From contig NZ_JAUTBJ010000002.1 in NCBI RefSeq assembly GCF_030819175.1, forward strand, positions 72,001 to 136,000: a DNA stretch of 64,000 bases, written 5' to 3'. Origin of the DNA: Sphingomonas sp. SORGH_AS_0879. Its GTDB lineage: Bacteria; Pseudomonadota; Alphaproteobacteria; Sphingomonadales; Sphingomonadaceae. Under the pieces are notes generated by a model, which had not been told where the DNA came from, ran no database searches, and was given only the letters and a program-made list of their open reading frames with translations. Positions 46,755 to 54,191 of the stretch are shown here, piece after piece. Every line of letters starts with the position of its first letter. The first letter of the stretch is position 1. Both the position numbers and the translations under genes were made by a program.

Positions 46755-48971
46755 ATGCCTCGCGCGTCGTCTTCCCGGTCACCCCGGCCCCGCTCCTCCA
46801 AGCCCCGCTCTCCCTGGCGGCGCCGGATCGTCGTAACCTTGCAGATCCTGATCGGCCTGGCCGTGCTGGCGGTCGGCGCGCTGGCGATCGCGGTCTTCGT
46901 CGCCAAGTCGCAATTGCCCAGTTTCGAGGAGCTTAAGTCCTCGCCCAACGGCCAGATGATCCGCGTCCATGCCGCCGACGGCACGGTGATCGTCTCGCTC
47001 GGGCCGAGTTATGGCGAATGGCTGCCCTATGATCGCATCCCCACCGTCATGCGCGACGCGACGATCGCGGTCGAGGACCGCCGGTTCCGCCAGCATCCCG
47101 GCGTCGATCCGATCGGCATCGCCCGCTCGGTCGAGGTGCGGGTGGAAAAGGGCCGCTGGAAACAGGGCGGCTCGACCATTACCCAGCAGATCACGCGCAC
47201 CATCTTCCTGAACAACCAGAAGAAGTTCGGGCGCAAGATTCGCGAGGCGATCCTGGCGCTGGCGATGGAGCTGAAATTCTCGAAGAACCAGATTCTCGAA
47301 CTCTATCTGAACAAGGTCTATTATGGCGGCGGCGCCTATGGCATCGATGCCGCGAGCCGCAAATTCTTCGGCCATGGCGCGGATCATCTCAGCCTGTCCG
47401 AGGCGGCGGTGATCGCCGGGCTGGTCAAGGCGCCGTCCAACTATTCCCCGACCGCCGATGCCGAGGCCGCCGTGGGCCGTGCGGGCGTGGTCATCAGCCA
47501 GATGGAGCGCAACGGCTTCATCACCGCCGCCCAGGCCGCCCAGGCCGATCCGCAGGCCCTGAAACTCGCGCCCGAGCCCAAGCAGAATTCGGTCCGCTAT
47601 TTCACCGACTGGGCACTGCCCCAGCTCGACACGCTGATCGACGAGCAGACCGCGCCGCTCGACGTGTGGACGACGCTCGACCTCAATATGCAGCGTGCCG
47701 CCGATGCTGCGATCCGCGCCGATGCGCCCGCAGGGACGCAGGGCGCACTGGTCAGCCTGGACCGCGACGGGGCGGTGCGCGCGATGGTGGGGGGCAAGGA
47801 TTATGTCTCCACCAACTATAACCGCGCGGTGACGGCGGTCCGCCAACCGGGTTCGGCGTTCAAGCTGTTCGTCTATCTCGCCGCGCTGGAGGCCGGGCAC
47901 AAGCCCGAGGACCAGGTGGTCGACGAACCTGTCACCATCGACGGATGGTCCCCGCGCAACGATTCGCGCCGCAATTCGGGCAGCGTCTCGCTTCGCACCG
48001 CCTTCGCCTATTCGTTGAATACCGTCGCGGCCAAGCTGGGCCAGGAGGTCGGGTTCCAGACGGTCGCCGACATGGCGCGCCGCTTCGGCATCACCACGCC
48101 GGTCAACACCCACCCCTCGATGGTGCTCGGCACCTCGGAAGTGCGGGTGATCGACATGACTAGCGCCTTCGCCAGCGTCGCGAACAAGGGCGTGAAGGTC
48201 ACCCCCTATGGCATCACCAAGGTCATGGCGAACGGCCAGACCATCTACACGCATGAGGTCGATCGCAGCCATGTGCTGGTCGCGCCCTTCGTCGCCGCCG
48301 AGATGACCGACCTGCTCCAGACCGCAGTCAACACCGGCACCGGCCGCGCCGCGCAGATCGGTCGCCCGGTCGCGGGCAAGACGGGCACGACGACCAGCCT
48401 GAAAGACGGCTGGTTCCTGGGCTTCTCCAGCGGGATCACCACCGGCGTCTGGATGGGACGCGACAATGCCAAGCCGGTTGCCGGGCTGCACGGGGGCAGC
48501 GCCCCTGCCAAGGCCTTCGCCGACTATATGCGCGTCGCCACCGCCAACCGCCCGATCGAACAGTTCGATACCCAGGTGACCCTGCCCGACTGGCAGCTGG
48601 AGCCCGATGAGGAGAGCTATTTCGGTCAGCCCGACAATGGCGTGGCCGGGGTCGATGCCGATGGCAATCCCCTGCCCCCGCCGGTCGCCGGAGGGGCGCA
48701 GGAAGGCGACGAGACGATGGAGATCCCCACCCGCCGCAACCCCGGTGCGCCCATCCCGATCCAGCAGCCGCAACCGGGCGCGTCCGTGCCGTCGCCACCC
48801 TCGGGTCAGCCGCCCGCACAGGCCCCCGCCCCGCAACAAAGGCTGGATCAGGCATGGATCGACCGGGTGACCGGGCGCGGCAATGGCGGGGCTCCGCGTG
48901 AGGGGCGGGCCAATCCCAACCCGCCGCGCGGCTCAACCCGCGATCGTCAGGACGACCGCCCGTACCAGTGA
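46755..48971 (+). CDS. Class A penicillin-binding protein (PBP1A type)
   Basis: Bifunctional peptidoglycan glycosyltransferase/transpeptidase. 738 residues: basic cytosolic tail, one membrane helix (about 28-50), the GT51 domain with E107 in IAVEDRRFRQHPGVD and GGSTITQQITRTIFLNNQKK, and the transpeptidase with S367-x-x-K370 in RQPGSAFKLFV, S420-L-N and K542-T-G-T. A Pro/Gln-rich tail of about 120 residues follows (IQQPQPGASVPSPPSGQPPA). The OB-like insert of E. coli PBP1a is absent. The 3' end overlaps the SprT gene on the other strand by 25 bases. Confidence 0.95.
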   Translation: MPRASSSRSPRPRSSKPRSPWRRRIVVTLQILIGLAVLAVGALAIAVFVAKSQLPSFEELKSSPNGQMIRVHAADGTVIVSLGPSYGEWLPYDRIPTVMRDATIAVEDRRFRQHPGVDPIGIARSVEVRVEKGRWKQGGSTITQQITRTIFLNNQKKFGRKIREAILALAMELKFSKNQILELYLNKVYYGGGAYGIDAASRKFFGHGADHLSLSEAAVIAGLVKAPSNYSPTADAEAAVGRAGVVISQMERNGFITAAQAAQADPQALKLAPEPKQNSVRYFTDWALPQLDTLIDEQTAPLDVWTTLDLNMQRAADAAIRADAPAGTQGALVSLDRDGAVRAMVGGKDYVSTNYNRAVTAVRQPGSAFKLFVYLAALEAGHKPEDQVVDEPVTIDGWSPRNDSRRNSGSVSLRTAFAYSLNTVAAKLGQEVGFQTVADMARRFGITTPVNTHPSMVLGTSEVRVIDMTSAFASVANKGVKVTPYGITKVMANGQTIYTHEVDRSHVLVAPFVAAEMTDLLQTAVNTGTGRAAQIGRPVAGKTGTTTSLKDGWFLGFSSGITTGVWMGRDNAKPVAGLHGGSAPAKAFADYMRVATANRPIEQFDTQVTLPDWQLEPDEESYFGQPDNGVAGVDADGNPLPPPVAGGAQEGDETMEIPTRRNPGAPIPIQQPQPGASVPSPPSGQPPAQAPAPQQRLDQAWIDRVTGRGNGGAPREGRANPNPPRGSTRDRQDDRPYQ

Positions 48972-49615
48972 AGTCCCGCGCCGTGTCGCCGCAACCAGGC
49001 GGTGGCCGGCGTCGGGTCCTCGCCCAGCAATTCGGCGACCAGCGCGTGGAAAACGGGCGCGTGGTTCATATGCACGCGGTGCGCGACCTCATGCGCAACG
49101 GTGGCGCGGCGGACGAAATCGGGGGCCAGGATCAACCGCCAGCTATAGCGGATCGCGCCCGTCGAGGCACAGCTTCCCCAGCGCGCCTTGGGGTCGGCGA
49201 CGCTGACCTTGGTCACGGTGACACCCGCCGCCCGCGCGACCTCCGCCGTCTCGCGCGCCAGCACTTCGAGCGCCTGTCGCTTCAACCACGCCTCGACCCG
49301 GCGGCCCAGCGTCTCGATCGGGCCGGAGGCACAGAGCCGGTTCCCCTCGCGCTGGATGACGCGGGCCCGCCCCTCCCGCCATTCCAGCGTCAGCGTCACG
49401 TCGCCGAACGGGATCGTCGCGCCGGGCACGAAGGGACGCGGGTTTGGCAGGCGGGCGCGCTGCTCGGCGATCCAGTCCTTCTTCTCCTCGGCCCAGGCGA
49501 GCGCGGACTTCAGCCCCGCGCAGCGCGGCACGATCAACCGCGCGGTCCCGGTGGCGGGATCGACGCTGAGGCGGATGGTCTTGGCGGTCGGGTGGCGGAC
49601 GACCTCGTCGATCAC
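48947..49615 (-). CDS. YgjP/SprT-type zinc metallopeptidase (DUF45)
   Basis: 222 residues. The zinc motif HEVAH-x-x-H (in TVAHEVAHRVHMNHAPVF) is preceded by the conserved SVADPKARWGSCASTGAIRY and SWRLILAPDFV segments that define this family. Its N-terminal half is a beta-rich region (TIRLSVDPATGTARLIVPR). Substrates are unknown; relatives sit near the DNA-protein-crosslink protease group. The GTG start overlaps the ycgN-like gene end. Confidence 0.88.
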   Translation of the reverse strand: MIDEVVRHPTAKTIRLSVDPATGTARLIVPRCAGLKSALAWAEEKKDWIAEQRARLPNPRPFVPGATIPFGDVTLTLEWREGRARVIQREGNRLCASGPIETLGRRVEAWLKRQALEVLARETAEVARAAGVTVTKVSVADPKARWGSCASTGAIRYSWRLILAPDFVRRATVAHEVAHRVHMNHAPVFHALVAELLGEDPTPATAWLRRHGAGLHWYGRSS

Positions 49616-50040
49616 AATTCGCGGTCCACGATGTGATTCTCGAAATCCCCGGCATCGTCCTCGCTGATCGTCCAGCCGCGCACCGATTGCCCTGCGCGAT
49701 GCACCGCCTCGCGGTCACCGCAGACCAGATAATGCCATTCGGGCAGCGCCTCGCCCGCCGCGCGCAGGCGATAGGCGCAGGTGGTCGGCAACCAGTCGAT
49801 CGAGCGGACATTGCCCATGGTCAGCCGCACGCACTCGCTGACATAGGCGCGGCGATGGCGGTAGTTGGAGCATTGCCCGCTCCGCCGGTCGAGCAGGCGG
49901 CACGCGACGTTGGTCGCGACCAGTTCGCCCGTCTCCTCATCCTCCAGCTTGTGGATGCAGCATTTGCCGCAACCGTCGCACAGCGCCTCCCATTGCGCGC
50001 GGTCGAGGCTTTCGATCGGCTTTTCCCAGAAGCGCTCCAT
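49612..50040 (-). CDS. YcgN-family cysteine cluster protein
   Basis: 142 residues beginning MERFWEKPIESLDRAQWEAL. Cysteines in CDGCGKCCIHK, ACRLLD, QCSNY, ECVRLT, TTCAYR and the later C form the family's metal or Fe-S cluster set (UPF0260/YcgN). Function unknown. The ATG at 50040 overlaps the SCO1 stop (TAATG), and its own end overlaps the SprT gene, giving a three-gene unit SCO1-ycgN-SprT. Confidence 0.9.
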   Translation of the reverse strand: MERFWEKPIESLDRAQWEALCDGCGKCCIHKLEDEETGELVATNVACRLLDRRSGQCSNYRHRRAYVSECVRLTMGNVRSIDWLPTTCAYRLRAAGEALPEWHYLVCGDREAVHRAGQSVRGWTISEDDAGDFENHIVDREL

Positions 50041-50630
50041 TATCGGACCCACTGGTCCAGCGTGTCGGCCACCGCCTTGGGGCCTTCATCCGTCGGCAGC
50101 AGCGCCATCGGTTTGCCGTCCGGGTCCATCAGATAGGCCTGTTTGCTATGGTTCATCAGATAGCCGCCGCCGGGCGAGGGATCGCCCTTTTGCGCCACGA
50201 TGGCATAGGCCTTTTCCACCGCCGCGATCTGCGCCTCGGTGCCGGTCAGTCCGACGAAGCGCGGGTGGAAGGTGGTGGCGAAGCGGCCGACCACCTCGCG
50301 CGTGTCGCGCGCCGGATCGACGGTGATGAAGATCGGCACGATCCGCGCCGCCTTTTCGGGCGCGCTCTGTTCCAGCAGCTTCAGCCCCGCGCCGATCGCC
50401 TGCATGTCGGTGGGGCACACATCGGGGCAGAAGCTGTAGCCGAAATAGACGATGCGATACCGCCCGGCATAGTCGCGATCGGTGACGGTGCGGCCATCGG
50501 CGGCGGTCAGGCGGAACGGTCCGCCGATCTTCGCCCCGGCCAGCGGCGGCTGCGCCTCCGGCTGGGAGGAACCGCAACCGGCCAGCGTCAGGGCCAGCGG
50601 CAGCAGGGCGGACGGGAATATTCGGGTCAT
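50040..50630 (-). CDS. SCO1/SenC family copper chaperone lipoprotein
   Basis: 196 residues with a lipoprotein leader (LLPLALTLAGCGSS, lipobox LAGC) and a thioredoxin-like fold. The copper site is the C-x3-C in YFGYSFCPDVCPTDM plus the later histidine in YLMNHSKQAYLMDPDG. Such proteins insert copper into cytochrome oxidase subunit II or act in thiol/copper homeostasis at the outer face of the inner membrane. The ATG at 50630 begins the signal peptide. Confidence 0.93.
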   Translation of the reverse strand: MTRIFPSALLPLALTLAGCGSSQPEAQPPLAGAKIGGPFRLTAADGRTVTDRDYAGRYRIVYFGYSFCPDVCPTDMQAIGAGLKLLEQSAPEKAARIVPIFITVDPARDTREVVGRFATTFHPRFVGLTGTEAQIAAVEKAYAIVAQKGDPSPGGGYLMNHSKQAYLMDPDGKPMALLPTDEGPKAVADTLDQWVR

Positions 50631-50699
50631 GACGTCGACAGCCTTGCTGTGATAAATCGCCGGTTGCAAGCCATGCTCCATTGCTCAGGATCACCTTTC

Positions 50700-51299
50700 A
50701 TGTCCCTTCGCCCCCTGTTCGCCGCCGCGCTTCTGGGTGTCATCGCCATGCCCGCCACGGCGCAGATGATGCAGTCGGAAAGCTATAAATTCCTCCAGGC
50801 GGTGCGCGAGGCCAAGGGCAACGACGTGACCAACATGCTGGACCGTCCGGGCGCCAGCATCATCAACACCCGCGACGTGACCAGCGGCGAAGGCGCGCTG
50901 CACATCGTCATCAAGCGCGGGGACGAGACCTATCTGCGCTTCCTGCTCCAGAAGGGGGCCGATCCGAACCTGCGCGACGGGCGCGGCAACACCCCGTTGC
51001 TGCTGGCGGTCGGCGGCGGCCAGTCGGAAATGATCCGCATCCTGACCGCCGCCAAGGCCAATCCCAATATCGGCAATGCCTCGGGCGAGACGCCGCTGAT
51101 CCGCGCGGTGCAGCGTTACGACATCGGCATGGTCCGTGAGTTGCTCGCCGCCGGGGCCGATCCCGACCAGGCCGACAATGTCGCTGGGCTGACCGCGCGC
51201 GAATACGCCTCGCAAGACCCCCGCAACACCGCCATCGCCAAGCTGTTCGCCGAAACGCCGAAGAAGACCCGCGCGGCGGTGGCGGGGCCGAAACTGTAA
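50700..51299 (+). CDS. Exported ankyrin-repeat protein
   Basis: 199 residues with a signal peptide (FAAALLGVIAMPATAQ) and about four ankyrin repeats: GEGALHIVIKRGDETYLRFL with LQKGADPNLRD, GRGNTPLLLAVGGGQSEMIR, and SGETPLIRAVQRYDIGMVRE with LLAAGADPDQAD. Probably periplasmic and binding other proteins. Start ATG at 50700, with AGGA upstream. Divergent from SCO1 and converging on the DUF1489 gene through an R3 repeat. Confidence 0.9.
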   Translation: MSLRPLFAAALLGVIAMPATAQMMQSESYKFLQAVREAKGNDVTNMLDRPGASIINTRDVTSGEGALHIVIKRGDETYLRFLLQKGADPNLRDGRGNTPLLLAVGGGQSEMIRILTAAKANPNIGNASGETPLIRAVQRYDIGMVRELLAAGADPDQADNVAGLTAREYASQDPRNTAIAKLFAETPKKTRAAVAGPKL

Positions 51300-51305
51300 A
51301 ATAAC

Positions 51306-51411
51306 ATCCTCCCCGGCACGGGGAGGTGGCAGGCCGAAGGCCTGACGGAGGGGGATGGCCGCATCGGACGATCCCTGGCGGCGGTCCCCCTCCCCGTATC
51401 GGGGAGGATCA
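51306..51411. repeat. R3 dispersed inverted repeat, copy b
   Basis: Starts ATCCTCCCCGGCACGGGGAG a few bases after the ankyrin gene stop and ends TCCCCGTATCGGGGAGGATC, where the final bases overlap the stop codon of the DUF1489 gene at 51409-51411. Includes inner GGCCGAAGGCC and GACGGAGGGGGATGGCC. Confidence 0.75.
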
Positions 51412-51813
51412 AATCAAACCCAGTTCCACCAGTTTCCCTACCAGCACCGGCGGCATCGTCTCGATCCCCGTCGCCGCGCCGCTGAGGTCGGGCGGGGCGT
51501 CGTTCGCCTCCAGATAGCGCCATCCCTGATGCGCGCGGCGGGGCAGCGCCTGGACCAGCACCAGTTCGGGGTCGATATGGATAGCGCACCGCCCGCCCTC
51601 CGCCTCTCCGAAGGACAGGATCGGCGAGCGCGCGACCAGCTGGTGCTTCAGGATCCAGAACAGCGACCCCTGCCCCGCCACTTCCTCATGCCGCTTGGGC
51701 AGATAGCGCGTGGTCAGGAACACCGGCCCTTCCTGCGCCCGCATCTTCAGTCGTTCGGCCAGATGATCGATACTGGCCGCCCCGAACGCGACCTTGGTCA
51801 GATGAAGCGCCAT
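51409..51813 (-). CDS. DUF1489 family protein
   Basis: 134 residues. The N-terminal ALHLTKVAFGAASIDHLAER and central TTRYLPKRHEEVAGQGSLFW with ILKHQLVARSPILSF are recognisable DUF1489 features; the family is widespread in alphaproteobacteria with no known role. It is a soluble protein with no signal. It converges on the ankyrin gene; upstream lies about 130 bases of intergenic DNA shared with the padR promoter. Confidence 0.88.
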   Translation of the reverse strand: MALHLTKVAFGAASIDHLAERLKMRAQEGPVFLTTRYLPKRHEEVAGQGSLFWILKHQLVARSPILSFGEAEGGRCAIHIDPELVLVQALPRRAHQGWRYLEANDAPPDLSGAATGIETMPPVLVGKLVELGLI

Positions 51814-51907
51814 GTCATGGGGGCATGTGGGGAGGCGGACCCGTGAAGGCTAGGGAAAGCGCCCGCCCCGTTCGGCAAAATGTGACGGACACAGCCGATG
51901 ACGGGCG

Positions 51908-51941
51908 TTGACTCATAAATCTACATATGTGACGTTATATG
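51908..51941 (+). promoter_or_regulatory. Promoter region and possible operator of the padR gene
   Basis: TTGACT (51908-51913) could be a -35 box; the -10 is unclear. An inverted repeat CATAT (51924-51928) and ATATG (51937-51941) with an 8-base spacer lies directly before the GTG start, a usual place for PadR autoregulation. Confidence 0.35.
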
Positions 51942-51942
51942 G

Positions 51943-52242
51943 GTGAAACGATCCCGCCGCCCTTCCAAACAGATGCTTACCCTGCTGGCAGCGCTGGCCG
52001 AACGGGGGGCGCAATGGTGGCATGGCTATGACCTGATGAAGGACACCGGACTTCAGTCTGGTACGCTCTACCCCCTGCTGATTCGCATGACCGAGCAGGG
52101 CCTGGTCGAGGCCGAATGGCGCGAGCCCGATCAACCCGGTCGGCCCGCGCGCCACGCCTATCGGCTGACGGCGCAGGGTGTCGCCTTCATGCGTGCCCAT
52201 GCCATCGCGATCGACCTCGATCCCGCGCCGGTCGTCGCATGA
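51943..52242 (+). CDS. PadR-family transcriptional regulator
   Basis: A 99-residue winged-helix repressor of the short PadR class: QMLTLLAALAERGAQWWHGY with DLMKDTGLQSGTLYPLLIRM is the recognition region, followed by the wing EQGLVEAEWREPDQPGRPAR and RHAYRLTAQG. Start is a GTG; ATATGGG just before it may serve as ribosome site. The ATGA overlap with the downstream membrane-protein gene indicates a two-gene unit, as in other PadR-membrane protein pairs. Confidence 0.87.
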   Translation: MKRSRRPSKQMLTLLAALAERGAQWWHGYDLMKDTGLQSGTLYPLLIRMTEQGLVEAEWREPDQPGRPARHAYRLTAQGVAFMRAHAIAIDLDPAPVVA

Positions 52243-52868
52243 ACGGCGCAGCGGCTCGGGCGGTGATGGCCGTGGCGCTGCCCCTCATGCGGCAGGACGA
52301 CCGGTGCTGGGCCCACGCGATGGGTGCCGAGTTCGAGGAGGCGGAGCGCGACGGACAGGGCCTGCGTTTTGCCATGGGGTGTCTGGGCGTTGCGGCCCGG
52401 CGGCTGACCGGTTCAGGCAGGGGTTGGCATTTCCTGACGCGCCACGGTGTCGCCCTGGCGATCATCCTGCCCTTTGCGCTGTTCCATCTCGGCTGCGCCC
52501 TTCGGGGGCTGCGCTACTGGTTGGCGGGCGGCGATCCCTATGTCGCCGCCCTATCGGCGGGCGATGCGGGCCAGCGCCTGATCGCGGTGGCCTATCGGAC
52601 ATGGTCGCCATGGATCGCGCTGTTGCTCGTGGTGCTGGGTACGCTGCATATCGTCATCGCGTGGCGGATCGCCTGCTGCCAATGGCGCGGCGCGCGTCAT
52701 GCGATGATCGCGGCGATCCTGGTCGTCGCCGGACTGTTGCTGTGCATCGCCGTCGTACACCCCACGCCCGGCGGCATGGTCCTGCAAGCCGTTGCCCTGG
52801 CCGTTGAATTGCTCTCCGTCCCGATCCTGGCCGCGTGGCAGGCGCGGCACAACGTTCCGATCCGCTAA
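52239..52868 (+). CDS. Membrane protein partnered with PadR
   Basis: 209 residues. A soluble N-terminal 60 residues (MRQDDRCWAHAMGAEFEEAE) precedes at least four hydrophobic segments (HGVALAIILPFALFHLGCAL, WIALLLVVLGTLHIVIAW, AMIAAILVVAGLLLCIAV, LQAVALAVELLSVPILAAW). The N-terminus resembles regions found in PadR-linked membrane proteins of sphingomonads, where W/A-MGAE motifs recur, but function is unknown. Coupled to padR. Confidence 0.8.
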   Translation: MNGAAARAVMAVALPLMRQDDRCWAHAMGAEFEEAERDGQGLRFAMGCLGVAARRLTGSGRGWHFLTRHGVALAIILPFALFHLGCALRGLRYWLAGGDPYVAALSAGDAGQRLIAVAYRTWSPWIALLLVVLGTLHIVIAWRIACCQWRGARHAMIAAILVVAGLLLCIAVVHPTPGGMVLQAVALAVELLSVPILAAWQARHNVPIR

Positions 52869-52890
52869 CCTCCAAACAGGGAATTGCTTT

Positions 52891-53346
52891 ATGATCCATC
52901 GTCCATGGACGGGATGGGTGTGCCTGATCGCCGCCCTCCTGCCGCTTTCGGCCGCGTCGGCCCAGACGATACCGACCGACGAGCCGCTCGCGCTGGTGAC
53001 GCGCTTCGAAACCGCCCGCCGCGATTTCGACCCCGTCATGCTGGCCGCGACCCTGTCTTCCGACTTTGTCGAGATTTCACCGCGTGGCGAAGTCGATCCG
53101 CGTGACAAGGTTCTCGGCTTTTACGATCCGGCTCATAAAAGCCCGGTCCCGCGGATGGAAAGCGACGAACCGACCGTTCGCCTGGTAAGCGACATCGCCC
53201 TGATGACCCGGCGCCTCTCGATCATCCTGCCGGGCGCGGGCGGCAAGCGCTCGGTCCGCGTTCTGTATGTGGCGCATCGGGAAAAGGCCGGATGGAAGCT
53301 GGTCTCGGCCCAATATACCCCGATACCGCCCGAACCCACCAAATAA
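52891..53346 (+). CDS. Exported SnoaL/NTF2-like protein (DUF4440 type)
   Basis: 151 residues with a signal peptide (WVCLIAALLPLSAASAQ) and a small alpha+beta barrel of the NTF2-like fold: LVTRFETARRDFDPVMLAAT, SSDFVEISPRGEVDPRDKVL, and the final strand KAGWKLVSAQYTPI. Function unknown. ATG at 52891 with AGGGA eight bases upstream. A bidirectional terminator separates it from rplT. Confidence 0.85.
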   Translation: MIHRPWTGWVCLIAALLPLSAASAQTIPTDEPLALVTRFETARRDFDPVMLAATLSSDFVEISPRGEVDPRDKVLGFYDPAHKSPVPRMESDEPTVRLVSDIALMTRRLSIILPGAGGKRSVRVLYVAHREKAGWKLVSAQYTPIPPEPTK

Positions 53347-53359
53347 GCCGCGCAAACAG

Positions 53360-53392
53360 AAAGGGCGCCGGTGGAACCCACCGACGCCCTTT
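53360..53392. terminator. Bidirectional terminator between the SnoaL-like gene and rplT
   Basis: AAAGGGCGCCGGTGG and CCACCGACGCCCTTT pair with one mismatch around a short loop (AACC region). A-rich and T-rich flanks make it work in both directions, stopping both converging transcripts. Confidence 0.85.
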
Positions 53393-53423
53393 CCTGATTT
53401 CCGGCTGAACCGTCAGTCGCGAT

Positions 53424-53789
53424 TTACGCGGCCTGCGGCAGAGCGGCCTTCGCCTGTGCGACGATCGCCTTGAAGGCTTCGCCCTCGTGCATGGCGATGT
53501 CGGCCAGGACCTTCCGGTCCAGTTCGACGCCCGCCAGCTTCAGGCCGTGCATGAACTGCGAATAGGTCAGGCCCTCGGCCCGGACACCGGCGTTGATGCG
53601 CTGGATCCACAGACCACGGAAGGTCCGCTTCTTGACCTTGCGGTCGCGATACGCATATTGACCGGCCTTTTCGACGGCCTGGCGCGCGATGCGGATGGTG
53701 TTCTTGCGACGGCCATAATAGCCCTTCGCCTGTTCCAAAATCCGCTTATGCTTCGCCTTGGTGGTCGTGCCCCGCTTGACGCGTGCCAT
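53424..53789 (-). CDS. rplT: 50S ribosomal protein L20
   Basis: A 121-residue basic protein that begins [20 protein letters not shown], with the long N-terminal helix and globular C-terminus ([37 protein letters not shown]) of L20. Essential for early 50S assembly. It follows rpmI by 21 bases. In many bacteria infC precedes and pheS-pheT follow; here pheST lie 34 kb away. Confidence 0.97.
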   Translation of the reverse strand: MARVKRGTTTKAKHKRILEQAKGYYGRRKNTIRIARQAVEKAGQYAYRDRKVKKRTFRGLWIQRINAGVRAEGLTYSQFMHGLKLAGVELDRKVLADIAMHEGEAFKAIVAQAKAALPQAA

Positions 53790-53810
53790 ATCTTTCTATC
53801 CTTCCAGAAA

Positions 53811-54014
53811 TCAGTTCAGGCCGTAAGGCGCCCAGGCCTTCACGGTCTTGGTGTCGGCATCGGACAGGACCGAGGTGCCGCGGTTCTGGCGGATATACTT
53901 GCCGTTATGGCTGATCAGGCGGTGGCGCTTGCCGGCGACGCCGTGCTTGAGCTTGCCGGTCGCGGTGAGCTTGAAGCGCTTCTTGACGCCGCTCTTGGTC
54001 TTGAGCTTGGGCAT
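53811..54014 (-). CDS. rpmI: 50S ribosomal protein L35
   Basis: 67 residues, [20 protein letters not shown] at the N-terminus followed by KRHRLISHN and NRGTSVLS, all L35 hallmarks. Cotranscribed with rplT. infC is not directly upstream in this window; an AsmA-like gene diverges instead. Confidence 0.96.
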   Translation of the reverse strand: MPKLKTKSGVKKRFKLTATGKLKHGVAGKRHRLISHNGKYIRQNRGTSVLSDADTKTVKAWAPYGLN

Positions 54015-54191
54015 TTTGGTCCTTTCGCTGGAGCTAAGGCAGAAACGGCCGCGGCAGCCCTGATGGCCGGGCCGTTCGTGACACCTCGCTCGGGAAGCGG
54101 GCCGCTTAGACCAAGCCGCGCCGGATTGCAACCGATGAGCGGTGGAGAGCCCCAAGGGAACCAGCGCTCCGCTTGCGCGATTGGACCTATC

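Noticed and set aside
46779..48839. 686-codon open frame on the minus strand
   Set aside because: Antisense to the class A penicillin-binding protein, whose motifs are all intact.
53487..54191. Long N-terminal extension of the AsmA frame
   Set aside because: It is antisense to rplT and rpmI; the membrane helix starts soon after the ATG at 54192.
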